Source: Vespula vulgaris
Taxonomy: Eukaryota > Arthropoda > Insecta > Hymenoptera > Vespidae
Assembly (NCBI RefSeq): GCF_905475345.1
Contig: NC_066595.1
Span: 7,353,001 to 7,417,000 of the forward strand
DNA: 64,000 nt
Direction: 5' to 3'
The notes beneath the pieces are model-generated. The model was not told where the DNA came from and made no database searches. It worked only from the letters and a program-made list of their open reading frames with translations. Positions 28,475-42,315 of the stretch are shown here, piece by piece; position 1 is the stretch's first letter; the number at the start of each line of letters is the position of its first letter. A program made the position numbers and the translations under genes.

Positions 28475-29141
28475 CGAAAGAAATGAAAGAAAAAAAGATA
28501 GAAAAAAAGAAAGAAAGGAAAGAAGGAAGAGTAATATAGGAATGTCTAAAGTTAGGGCAGGATGATGGATGCATCTGTATTCCGTACAGTTCACCGCGGA
28601 AAAGCGATGGAAAATTATGTAGGGAAATCATTCCATGACATAAACAAAATTCTAACTTGTATTTCATAATTAATTATAGCGTGAGAAAATCTGCTCCTTT
28701 TTTCTTGTTGCCTTCTTCTTCCTTTTATTTCCTCACCCTCCCATCAGAAATAAATAACGATCTTATTATAAGAATATATAAAAGAGTATCTTACGAAATA
28801 ATTTGATGAATAAAGTATCTTATAAAGTAAGATACTTTATTTATCTGAAATAAAAATATCGACGAGCTGTAGATGGAAGAATTGCGTCGATATCGATATG
28901 TGGATACAACGAACGAGAGAGGGAAATAGAGATGCGAACGTAGACGTAGATACGTAATACGCTTTCGAGCGGATTTCGAAGATCCATCAGGGTTTCGTTT
29001 GTGCCGTCGACGTTTACCTTGAAAGATTAGCTTGACTTCGGATGTTCTTGCCCACCGGGAGGAGCAGAAGAGATCGTATTCGATGTCGCGCGCGATCCTT
29101 CGATGTTTGCGAGTGGAAAGGGTACCTAGAAACGAGGGTAA

Positions 29142-29186
<45 letters not shown>

Positions 29187-29275
29187 AAGGAGATGAAAGG
29201 GAGACTTGCCACGAGTCGAGTTATCCAGGATCGACTTCCGTCCTGGAAACGACTAGGGAGACTTTCTCTCTCTCT

Positions 29276-29333
<58 letters not shown>

Positions 29334-29720
29334 GAGATTCTCGCGGGAACTTGGATGCGAACGAACTCGAACCTAGGAAGACCCGCAAGTCGAGATGATA
29401 CCTTGATTACTTAGGCACTGCAAAGTATTGATTTCATCGGGTAGCGCAATTCACGGGTTTCGGTCCTATTAAATCGAACGAGCTAATAATAGATGACCAA
29501 TTACCGAACGACCGCTTCTCTTTCTCGTCTCTTTCCCTTTAGTTTTCATCTTTCCATTCTTCTATCATTTTGTATTTTATTCTAACTAGATAGTATTTCT
29601 ATTATAGTTAATCCTCTCTGAAGGCATCCTTTTAAAATTGTCCCGTAAGACGCACGTAAAATATTTCGTTATGAATGTGCTGCAGGTTAGGTGAGTTAGT
29701 GCATAAATTTCTCAACTCTC

Positions 29721-29777
<57 letters not shown>

Positions 29778-31732
29778 TCCTTTCTATTTCTCACCGTAGG
29801 AAACCTCGAAACTTCAATATTTTACCTATGTAAAGTTATCGCGCTTTCGTGAACGCAAAGCCACGGAGAAATCTCTTTGTCCACGTGTGTTATACGAACC
29901 GAAAAGGAAATTGCTATTTTCGAGGGTCATATTAGAAGCCTCGCGTAGTAGCTGTTCTAAGAGAATTTATTAGTTCGACAAAAATAATTCATTGCTCCAA
30001 ACTTTCGATGGGTTTCCCTCGACTCTTGTTAACTATCGATACGACTTAAAGATACATACATACATATATATAAATAATATACAATGTTATATATATATTG
30101 TAGTATTTATATAATATATATAATATAATATAATATAATATATATTATAATATATATAATATAAAAAGAAAAAGAAAGAAAATTGATAAAAAAAAAAATC
30201 TCCGTCAGAGGAAATATCGATCGACGGCTCGACGTGTTTCAGGATTGGTGAAGTTACGGGAACTCGTGAGATCGCCAAAATCTTGCGAGATGGAGGTTCA
30301 TCTCAGACAGGCCGATCCCGATTCATACAGGCAAGTCTTGTCCGAGATGAAAAGCAAGGAAATTCGAAATCTCATCGTGGATACAAGACCGGATCATATG
30401 CATCACTTTTTACGAACGGTGAGAGGGAAACGCTTTGTCGATTTAAACGTTTTTCATTTTTCCCCTGTCTCCTCCCCTCCCCCATTCTCCACCCGCCTCG
30501 TCCTCCCACTCTTCTCCCCCTTTCCAACTTATCCATTCAAATTTTCCAAGCAAATTTTTGTTCACAGATATTGCAGCTACAGATGAACGACTACAAATAT
30601 CACTACCTCTTTACGACTTTCGTAAGTATTAACGTAAAGTATCGAAAAGACGTAATGCGAAAGTCATGTACCAAGGTTTTCTTCCTCTTTTCTTTTTTTT
30701 TTGTTCTTTTTTTCTTTTCTTTTCCTTTTTTTCTCCTTTTTCTTGGGCTCCTTTTCCACGTGTAAGGATATCGAGACTTTCGACCTCGAGGATTTCAAGT
30801 ACAATTTCGTCAATATCACTGCCTTCCGTTTGGTCGACGCCGATGACGTAGGGGTGCGAGGCATCCTCAGGGATATGGAACGGTATCAGCCAGCCGGAAA
30901 TACGATTCTGAATAAGTCAAAAGTTATTCAGGTGAGTAGTGTATTCGATCTCTTATCGCACGTATACGATGCTCGCATAGGATGATCACTCGAGCTTTCA
31001 CGGTCTATTTTCAAAATGGGACATATTTATTTATACAAGCAATAATGACAGACTCGAACGAGAAAACTCCCTTCTGTTTCTTTAAAAAGCAAAGGTATTA
31101 CATTTCCTTTTCTCTTGTGTACCATTCTGTTCGCCAACATTACATGTACGTGCAAATAGCTCTGTTGGATTTCTCAACGAGTTGGAGTCTATGGTATCTC
31201 TTCGAAAAAAAAAAGAAAGAAGAAGAAGAAAAGGGGAAATGAGATTGGAGGGTGTGAAAAATAATAATAATAATAATAACAATAAAGGTTGCCCGAAGCG
31301 ACGACGGTCGCGACGGCCATAGCAATGGCCGCCTCGACAACGCTTCTGGAATAATATCGTCTTATTTGAATTATCAGGAATTTTTTACGAGGCTGAAGCT
31401 TTCGAGCTCCATAAATGACATTTATTCCGACATCGTCACGCAGATGTCAATTGAGAAGGAATAACACGATTGAACGTAACGTATATTTTTTAAAAGCAAT
31501 ATTTTTTCTGTCGCGAATAAAAAAAAAAAAAGAAAAGAAAACATAACGGGATGGCTTCGAAAATATAAACACTAAAGATTTATATTTTCAATGAAAGATT
31601 TGATTCACTTCTTTTTTTTTTCTTTTCTTTCTTTTTTGGTTCTTCATTTCGACGTGATTTTAAAAATTAATTTTCCATCGTACCAAGCAAGTTATTCGAT
31701 TTTTAATGTTCCGTCAATCAATTTCATATTAT

Positions 31733-31780
<48 letters not shown>

Positions 31781-33556
31781 AATACGAAATATATGTATTA
31801 TAACATATGATTATATGTATATATAGCTGTCAGTTTTCTTTTTCATTCTTATGCGATTATAAGATCGTAGGTAGAAGGTTGGACAATTTTTGGAAGTAAT
31901 TTTTCTCGAAATATTCTAATCTGCATAGAAATTGGATGAAAGCTTGTATAGTTATATTATGATTCATGCACGATGAGCACATTATACGATCTCAATTTTT
32001 TCTTTTTCTTTTCTTTTCTGATAGTCGTGCGCTTTCATATATATATATATATATATTACACATACATATATATAATATATAAACAAATATTACATAAGAT
32101 ATTTCGGTTCTACGTTCTTATTACGGATCTCTCGTTGTCGAGGAAAATTCATCGCACGTAATTGCATAAATCGGGTTTAGCTCGACCACGGACTCTTTTA
32201 GTTTGCTCATGCTCCCGTTTCATATCCGTGAAAACCATGTAGCGAACGAATATAGTCATTTATTTTCAAATTCCTCGATCGTTTCGAACTACCATCGTTC
32301 TACCTTCATAAAATCAGTTAACATTCAATCGACTAGTTGGTTAACCGTTTCCTCCGAAACTCAATAAGTATCTTTATAGTTTAAAATTATTGATCGTATG
32401 TACGTATGAGAGATCTAATCAATTTCATAGTACTCATTAAAAATACACTAACGTGATGGAATATAAATGATATTTACGATAGATGTATATACGTTATATG
32501 TACATACATATAATAAATATATATATTTGATTAATCTTCGAAATATGCCCTTTATTACGATTCTATTACGTTATACCGAAGAAGCGAGAGAATGTAATTA
32601 TTTTAGAAATTCTGTATCGATTGTAGAAGAATCGTCGACTTGGCGGAAAGAAATCGAATTAATGAAACTCGAGCCAAGTCAATTGACGTAAACTTCTTTA
32701 AGAAACATGATTAAAGATCGAAAAGGATATTCTAGATGAACAACATTTTCTAGACGACAAAGTCCTTACTAATTATCGAGAAAATAAAATCATTAAACAT
32801 CGTATCTCTATCGCTTTATACATTATTTTATAATATATGTATATATCGATCTCATTCTAAATTCACGATCTTTATAAAGCTTAGAAAATTCCAACTGAGA
32901 TAGTCCCCACTAGAAAGTATCGGCAAGATGAGAGTTATAATAAACTATAAAACTTGTGTAAAAAAGGTAGAGAAATCTACTCCGATGTTTATTATTTGTA
33001 GCAACTAGCACAGTAATCGTAGCACTAACATTTTACGCGCGCTTGATAAACTAAAATGAAGTAAAAAGTTTACAAAGCGACGCGACTTCGTAAAGAGGAA
33101 CGATGCGGAGTTTGTATTAGGATGGAAAATGTGTTTGCAAAGAGTAATAGGGGCGAAGGCGCGTAGAGACTAACGAATGTTTCCGTAATAAAAAAAGCAA
33201 AAATATGAAGAGCTAGAAATGTAGAGATAAAGTAAACAGAGAAAGATAGATAGGGAGAGAGAGAGAGAGAGAGAGAGAGAAGAAAAAGAGATAGAGGAGA
33301 GTATTTAACGAAACTGTATATTTTTCCCTTAAAAAAAATGATAAAAGCATGAGAGCACCAAGAATAACATTATTTTCGATCCTCTTGTCTTTTGAGTCTT
33401 ACTCCTCTCTCTCTCCTTTCTTTATACATGGAAACTCATGTATAATTAAAAGTAAGTAAACTAAGTTGCTTGCTATTATTAGTTTTACTTACTTGGTTAA
33501 ATGAACGTGACAGTTTTATCTTTTCGCATTATTAGTCTCATTAATGTTTCTCGTAC

Positions 33557-33597
<41 letters not shown>

Positions 33598-34116
33598 GTA
33601 TTCTCACTGTCTCTCTGTCTTTATCTGTCTCTCTTCATCTTTTTCTTTTAAACGATATTATTATTCTTGCAGAAACCGAAGTATTAAGAATAAAAAAAAA
33701 TATCAAGCGAATGGTCGTTTTATTATTTTCGTTTTCGTTTCGAACAAATAACGATCCTGATCGACGTTCTAAACTTTTCAAGGATTAATTACTTCAACGA
33801 GAGCGATCCTTCTTTGAAATAAAAACTGGAGAATGTTGAAGGAAAGTAGACGATTGTTTGTACCGACGATTCCTTCGAGTACGACACGAAATCACAGCGT
33901 TGTCCGAGAATGCTGTCCCCATGGGCGTTTCACGCACACTACTTTCTTCCTGTAAGTTCTATCAAGCTCCAACTTTTTCCTCTTTCGTTCTATCGTATAT
34001 AAGACGAGCTAAGCTAAGCGACTGCCTTAACTTAACGATACCAAAGCGTCTCGCAAGAACTTCACTCGCAATCAACGTCGTTGCATTACCAAAGAAACGA
34101 AAAAAAAAATAAAGTT

Positions 34117-34163
<47 letters not shown>

Positions 34164-35896
34164 GGAGAGAATGAGAAAGAAAGAAAGAAAAAAAAAAGAA
34201 AAGGGAAAGGATAAAAGAAAAGGCATCTTTAGCGATGCGCGTGCGAGATAAGCATAGCTTATCTGTTTTTCTGCGAGCCTTGAAAAGAAATGTAGACGAT
34301 TAAGGAAAGACTGTGATCTCTAATCCTGAAAGAAAAAGATCAGAAGAAAAGAAGGAAGGAATATATATGGGGAAACTCGTTACAACCGCATACCCGATGA
34401 AACCTCTTCTTGTCTTTCGAAATTTCTTTTTCTCCTTTTTCTTTTTTTTTTCTTCTTCTTCTCTCTCTCTCTCTCTCTTTTTTCTTCCACGATAGAAATT
34501 TCTCAAGAAAAGCGAGAAGAAATACGTTCGTGGAATTTTCGCAAGCCAGAATAAGATTTAATTATCGTTCTAAATTACGAGAAAGAAAAGGGAGAAATCT
34601 TTGACGAAGGAATACGTTTCGCATTCACGGAACAGAACTCGATGAGCTCCGAACAAATTCGCTCTAGCAAGCATCCCTATCCAATCCGAGCGACCAATGA
34701 ATCACCGAATTCCCTGCGCCATGCTGGATAACCTTTGCTGTTGGCGCCATAAATCAGACTATCTCGTGCTCGTACCAACGATTTTATTATTTTATTTGTC
34801 CGTGGCGATAGGCGTCCCAGAGACGGCTGCCTGACTAAAGTCGTTTCCAGTATGTTCGGAACAGTCCGCGAAAACTATTTTACTTTTATACGCGAGCGTA
34901 TAAATAAATTATTTGCTTTCATCGATATACAGGGGTCCACTCGTTGAAATCTTTTTATTTTCCTTACCGACCTTCGATAGATCGCTCTGTCGAAAGATCT
35001 CTCAAATCTTTTTTCTTCCTTTTTTTCTTTCTTTCTTTTTATCCTTTTTTTTTTTTATCGGAAAGTATTTCTCAGAGAGTATGACTTTTTCCTCTTGGAG
35101 TCAATAGGATCGAAAGAAATTATTTATCGTTACTCGCACGTACTGAATCTGACTTGGAAGGGTACCTACTCGGAACGTCAATAATTTAACCAAAGTGTGC
35201 TCGAGACATCGATAGGACAGAAGTGGACTTTAAAATTTAAACGATCGCCCTAACCCTCGGCCGTATCTCGGTTTACCAAGTCGATAGGATAAACGTTCTC
35301 GAACTTATTTTTCTCTCTTTCTTCGATAAAGAAACTTCTTTTACTACGAACTTTGTCTTTCGATCGAGAATCAAATAAAGTTATTTAATAAAGCTTCTTA
35401 CCTATTTGATTTACTGAACGATTTAAATCTCTTGAAATATTCGGCCTTTGACTGCTTTCAAAATCCTTTAAAGAAAAAGTTAAAATAATCCTAACGAATG
35501 AAGAAACGGTGAATAAAATATTAACGTTTATAGTCTGTTTCGTACGTAACGCAAGAAGCGACAAAGCAGAAAGGTGAGAAATAAGTTCGGGAGAAACCGG
35601 GTATATAACAGGGTTCGCGTAAGGCATTTCCATTTCGCTTTAAATGCTAATTACCATCAAGTCGATCCGGATGGACTCAGGACTGCAAAAACATCGCTCC
35701 TAGTAAACTTCTCTTTCGTAAAGCGAGTTATATGTCGGAAGAAGTATGATAGGGAAGAAGAGAAAGAGCTGACGAACTCGTTGGAAAAAGGAAAAGGGAC
35801 AAGAGAATCGGTGGTTCCTTAAAGTTTCTATTACTTTCAACTGTTCTATTATTTGCTCTCACGGAATTTGCGGTGAGAGAAGGTGCTACCGTCTCC

Positions 35897-35941
<45 letters not shown>

Positions 35942-38900
35942 TTCTCTCTAACCATCTATCCATTCGTCGCATTTTCTCCGACTAAACCAAGCGCGAGGCA
36001 ATTAACGGGATCCTCGGAACTCGTGTACATCGATTCTTCCTCGTGTATAGACCAGTCGTCCAATTTACTGAACAGCGTGCAACCATTTCCGACGAATTAA
36101 TTGCTATTATTAAACGAGTCGTTAATCGGACGAGCAGCGATCTTTCGTCGAAAAGTCTTTGGAAAGTTACTCATTTATCTAAATGTCGAACTATTAGTGA
36201 ACCGTTAAAGTTATTCGACTATAAAGAAACTTATTTCATTTTCATATCGAACGCATACTTATATGAAAATTCTACTCGAATCTTTGACTTTGTCGATGAA
36301 TATTGTATTTATATATCGGGTATATCTAGTTATGATTATCTATGTATATATTTCTTCGAAAGTTCGGCAAAATCCATTATTAACCGTTGCACGCAACGAT
36401 CGACAAGTAGAATCTCTCTCTGTCTCTCTCTCTCTCTCTCTTTCTCTCTCTTTATATATATATATATACTCGTATGGTTCGCGCGAATCGATCGTGAGAG
36501 ACACATGAAAGCTGAAACTTTGTCCTGTTACAGTAAACTTGCTCCAATTACAAGCATGCTCTAATTAACTTGGTATAATGTTCACGTACCTAGACTAGCA
36601 ACTATCATAACTTTTGAAAGGTTAAGAGATTTCTGATAACGCCTTTTATTTTATAACTTTATTCAAGATATGCATATCTATAAGATCGTCTATTAGAATC
36701 TTATTTTCTTTTATCAAAGTTTGATCTGAAATCAATTTTTATTCGTTGCTTCTTGTTACGTTTATTACATATGCACGTTCTTTGTATTATAATTTGACAA
36801 TTATCGTTTTCATTAATTTTTATTAATTTTCAATTGTACGATTGTCATTTCCATTAATTAATGATATACAATCAAAGAGAAGAAGCAATAAAGTTAACAA
36901 CTCCAATTAATTGTCCATTCGTTTTACAGTAAAGACGATCACGTATAGATAGAGTCCCACGAGATTCCAGCACACTTTGCTTTACCTCTGCGCTTACCTC
37001 AACGCGTGACGTATTTGCGAAAGACAAACAAAAGGAAATCTTTCTCTATTCTTTTTCGTTCGTTGTCGAGAACTAAATTCGTTCAGCGAATATAAGTCAC
37101 AAAGTTCAACACCTCGTAATCACGTGTAAACATTTTTCTTTCCTTTTTCTTTTTTCTTTTTTCTTTTTTCTCTTTTCTTTTTTCTTTTTTCTCTTTTCTT
37201 TTTTTACAGAAAATAAGCTCTTGCCAACGTCGAGACGTACATGGATATCATCGAAAATGTCTGTCAATAACAGACTCCGAATGTAATCAGACGAAATTCG
37301 GATCGATATCCTCGTGCCTCTCAATCATCCCATTACTTATTCAATACGATTGGAGATCGATCGATTACGTTCGTTTAAATTTCTTTTTATTGATTGACTG
37401 ATTGACTCATTTATTTATTTATTTATTTATTTTTCTTCTTTTTTTTTCTTTTGTCTAATTTCTCTATTACATCGTAATTGTTCGATCTAACGTGTATTTC
37501 CTTTTCGATACGTTCTCTAAATCGTTAATCAACATTTCGTCCGCTCGAAATAACGATATATCGTATAACCTATGCTGTAATTGAAAACTTGTCAGTACAA
37601 TGACGAAAATAACGAATATGTAAAATTAATTCGCAGTGTCCCGTTCTCTTACCGTACCATATAGAATTTCTCACTGAGAGAAATTCAAGACAAGGGACAG
37701 TTAAACTGTCAAAACTGTGTTAAAATCTTGTATAAACGTAGGCAGTTAGTCGAGATTCCTAAGGGATTTTAATCGTAGATATTTAACCACTCGTGTTTTC
37801 TTTTTTTTCTCTTCATCTTTTTTAATTGTAAGAAAGGATTTTAAGTTGTAAAAGGTCACGTGTTGAAGAATAGATGACGAGAGAAGAAGTGTGCACTTTG
37901 CCATTTTGTAGAAGATCAAATCGAGAACTTGAATACGGCGAGAACATAAAAGCAAAGTGCCCAGCCGGTACCACAAGCAGATGCAACCCAACGGAACGCG
38001 ATACAACATAGAATGTAATGTACTTTTCCATGCAGACCTGACTACCGACATTGCTTTTTATAGCCTTTCATATTTTTCTACTTTCTTCTTTTGCTCATCG
38101 TTTCGTAGCGGTTGCATGAAAATCAAGGGAAAACAGGTTGGACGTTCGCACAATGAAACGCCAAAGTGAGAAAGGTAGAAATAAGAGAGAGAGATACATA
38201 AAATTATGAAATTCGGAAGTAAAAATCGGAATACCTACGAATTTCGATTTATTTCGAAAAATAACAAATTACAAATTTCGTTATTAATTTGTTATTTTTT
38301 CGATAAAGATAATTGAAGGATCGTCATCGATTATACTTTTTAAAGCGTTTCTGAAATTTCGTACGATCGATAAAAAGAATAAAAAAAAAAAAAGAAGATA
38401 AAAGGAAACGAAAAAGAGAATAAGCCGATAGAAACGAAAATAAACCTCGATAGGATTACCTCGATAGAAAACAATATTACATTTTATCCGACTTAGAAAT
38501 AGAAACGAAAGAGAAACGCACATCGATCAAATCGTTTTTATCATTCCAGGCGGAGCCAGCTTTAATGTACGACAGTGTGCAGGTCTTCGCAGTGGGTTTA
38601 AGGACTCTCGAGCAGTCGCACGCCTTGAGGCCTGCCAATATATCCTGTGAGCTCGAGCATCCCTGGGATGGTGGATTGTCTCTTATTAATTACATCAATT
38701 CCGTAAGTCGTTTCGAGAAATTTGTATTTTTTCAACCGTGATAGTTAACTATTATTTTTCAATTCGAAAACTAGAAAAAAAAATTTGTATGGCATAAATC
38801 ACAAATAATAAGAGAGAATATTTACATACATTTAAATTAAAAATCATTACGTTAGATCTACATAAATACTTTTAAAACGTATAGTCGCATTAAGCAGAAA

Positions 38901-39263
38901 ACGTTAAAATAATTTGCTTTAATTCGTGGGCCGTTATGAAAATGGTATAATCTAAAGATCGTTAGCGGACAACTGTTTCCACAAATGGGTATACTTACTT
39001 TAATACGTACTCCATATTTGTAACAAAAATAAAAAAAAAAAGAAAAACCAAGGAACACGGTTTGTATTCTGTCATGTTCTCTTTACGAACGTACCGAACG
39101 AGAGTTTCGATTTTGATGGCTAAACGTTTACTCTGAAACGCTATAGCGAACTTTGTTATCCCATGGCAGACAGAAAGAGCTCGAATTCGACTAGATGCGT
39201 TGAACGTGCAGAGAGACCTGTTATTCGTTTACACGTCCGTTCAGCTTTTCTTTCGGATTTTTT

Positions 39264-39295
<32 letters not shown>

Positions 39296-42274
39296 TTCAT
39301 TTTTTTTGTTTGTTTCTTTTTTTCTTTTTTTCTCGGTTCAATCACCGATCGTTCGGACAAACGAACAAACCCCCGAAGCTCTGCGTCTCTTCGCACGATC
39401 ATCCACGACGCCTTTCGTAAATGCTGATACTTTCTAAAGAATCAAGGGCTTCCGAAGGATCGAAAGTTTTTTTAGAAAGTTTTACTTCTTTACTAGGAAC
39501 TATCGAGAGTCTTAAACTTTTAGAATAAACGAGAGAGACATACTAATTCGTACGTTTCCCTTTCTTTCCTTTCTTTTTTTAAATTCAGTACGATACCTTT
39601 TGATTTTGTTTTTCGTTCCATCTTTATTCTCTAAATTTTGATTACCCCATTGACATCGATCGAAATTAAATTACATTGTTGCAGCCTTGTAATATTTTCT
39701 TCGAACGTATTTCCCTCGAAACGTTTAGTCTATCTCGAATGAACTTTGCAAATATGGCTAACAATTTTTTAACTTTCTCGAGAATTTTCACAGTAGCAAA
39801 CGTTCCTACGAAGTTTAGTAGATGAGCGTTCTGAATTCCAATTGATAGATCGCTCCTTCTTCATAAAGATGTTGCTAACTTGACAGAAGTTACCATATTT
39901 CCAACTTCTTTACTATCTCTCTGAACATCTTTTGCAAATTTTTACTTATCGATGTATCCATCATTGAACGGTATTCAACATATGATATATTTTCTCGTCG
40001 ATCCACGAAACTCGTTCTTTTCTTTTTTCTTTTTTCCTCTAATTTTCTTTCTTTCTTTCTTTTTTCTTGTTAACTAAACAAAACTAAGAGAACTGGAAAA
40101 ATGAAACGAACGCTAGGGTACACAATCGTGGATACTCGGTAGGTTCCCTTGCGGGCAAATATTTGATACGACAAAACGACAGCAAACGGACAAAAAATCG
40201 AAGAGACAAGAGAGGCTAGAAAAGATAAGAAGAAATATAGAAAGGCAATCGTGAAAGGAATGATTGGGCCAAAAAATATCGTTCGTTGCTTCAGGTGTGT
40301 CGAGTTAAATAGTGAGAAAGAAAATCGAAAAAAAAAGAAAGAAAAAAGAAAATAGATGTCGAAATGTTCCTTTGTTCGCTTAAATCGATACAAGAACAAT
40401 CGTATCGAATATAATAATGTAATATTAAATTTTATTTGATACGTACAAAATGACGTCTGCATTTGTTATTTTATATGCGAGAATGACGCAAATCAGAGAT
40501 CGATATTGATCGAATTTTTTGGATAATGGACGAAAGAAAGAACAAAACGAACAAACGTATAAACATATAAATAGACGAACGAACAAACAAACAAACAAAC
40601 AAAGGAAGAAAGCAGCAGACAAAAAAAGACTTCTAATAAATTTCAATCAACGGTTCGCGTTCGCAACGTGTGGTGCGACGTGCCATGCGACAGTCTCCTC
40701 TGGATAAATTGTTTAATACCGTGATGAACGGTTTTCAAAGCTGCCAGGAACAGAAATCACATATCTTTCTGTGACATTGCGCTTTTTTCCTTTCGACGAA
40801 CCGATGATTCTTTCCACCTTTTCGTTCGTAAGTTCGTACTTTCGACATTTTTCCTTTTCTTCGTATCAAATAGGAATTCTTAATCGAATTATAAATAAGA
40901 TTTGCGTTATTACGAGTTTCAAAAATATTTCTAAAGTAAATTCAAATACAACGTCGTATTTTGACATAACGTTTGACATATCGAAACGTGTTTCTGATAG
41001 CGGTTTGATGTTCACGAAGGAAAAGATATGACGTACACGTACGTACGTGGCTTTCGTTAAGGAAAAAGAATTTCATACGTTCGCTTTACATGCACGCTCC
41101 TCTTCGCAACTGATATTTGCGAAACGTTCGTGACTTATAAAACTGAAGAAGACATTTTCTACGTAAGATGGAATTTTAATGGTCATATATTAAAATTTCT
41201 TTTTATTCCATTTCTCTTTACAAATTTCACACAGTTCTTTTCACTTTGTTTTCCCAGCTGAGTATTCCTTAAGATTGACTTGAAGTAAGAAATGAAGAAA
41301 GAAATAAATAAATAAAGATGAAAAATACAGATCGTATGATAATTTGTTTGTTCTTTTATCTTTCTATTTTCTCTTTTCTTTTTTTTGGTTTTTTGTTTCT
41401 TTTTTTTTCTTGTTTTTTATCGACTAACAAAATGAATTTTATTTGTACGAATGGAAACTGACCGGAGGACGGAAATCATATTTTTTCACATGTAGAAAAA
41501 AAGAAGGAGAATGAGAGGGAGAAAGAGAAAGAGAGAGGGAAAATGCGTGATTCCATAACCATTCGGATGGATTGCGTACCATTTGGAAAGTATAGAAGGA
41601 AGGGAAAGTCGATACATAAATGCAATTTCGAACGGGTCAACCATTTCCGTGTTCCTAGCGGTCATCTACCGGGGAAACGTTTCGAAGATCGTCGACGTGG
41701 AAATATGCGTCGTTGCAACTCGTGTAACGATTAAACGAGCATTCATTTATAGCAAGTATATCCCTTTAATTGTCCAAGTACTTCCATTGGATATTTAGTG
41801 GCTCCGATGTAACGTAATGGGGATGTAAATTCACATGTTTTGGATATCCTTTTAAAACTATATTTGCACCGTTTATTTTGAAAATGATGCAAATCCATGT
41901 TTTGTTTTTTCGAGAAAACTAAAGATTAGCATATTAGTCGATTCGAAGATATAAATTATTTATGTCGTGTCTGGCAATGTTTCTACTGATTTATCAATAT
42001 GTAATTTGATCGTATAAAATTCTTTTAGGCGAATTTATTAATTAATTGTAAAAATCATTTGATTTCAATTATGACAAATTAAATATCACTTAAAATATAT
42101 TTCGTATACGTCCATGGTAATTGGACTTACACCACTTTCACAATCAATCGCTACGCAATTTCTTTTATTGAGCAATTTTAAATCGAACAGAGCATTAGCA
42201 TTTCTTAAGATATTAAATATTAACTAGTCATAAATAAAAAGTTTATATTGAATTAATCACAAGTTATAGAATAT

Positions 42275-42315
<41 letters not shown>

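Larger units (their letters stand above)
22907..30242 (+). other. Intron 3 (about 7.3 kb)
   Basis: It runs from the GTGAGT donor of exon 3 to the GTTTCAG acceptor of exon 4. Contents include (AT)n runs at 24200-24239 and 26745-26775, CT at 26181-26216, the first copy of the ~1.28-kb interspersed element at 26777-28056, GAAA units near 28438-28475, two GA runs at 29142-29168 and 29279-29331, CT at 29725-29769, and an AT palindromic tract around 30060-30165. Open frames over the GA and CT runs are artefacts. No further exon was seen. Confidence 0.85.
30932..38549 (+). other. Intron 6 (about 7.6 kb)
   Basis: It runs from the GTGAGT donor of exon 6 to the CATTCCAG acceptor of exon 7. It holds (AT)n at 31742-31778, GA at 33256-33281 and 34122-34162, CT at 33562-33592, 35901-35934 and 36417-36452, and a TTTTTC minisatellite at 37136-37204. 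A GC-richer patch at 34660-34860 contains the word GTTGGCGCCATAAATCA. Open frames are simple-repeat artefacts. No extra exon was recognised, and phase 0 to phase 0 continuity needs none. Confidence 0.85.

Noticed and set aside
30243..30765. 160-codon frame starting at 30283 overlapping exon 4
   Set aside because: It is an out-of-frame shadow of exon 4 running into the T-rich introns 4 and 5.
37209..37330. Possible exon after the excellent TTTTTTTACAG acceptor at 37208
   Set aside because: No frame continues the receptor (exons 6 and 7 already join perfectly) and no matching donor or homology was seen. The acceptor-like end is a by-product of the pyrimidine minisatellite.
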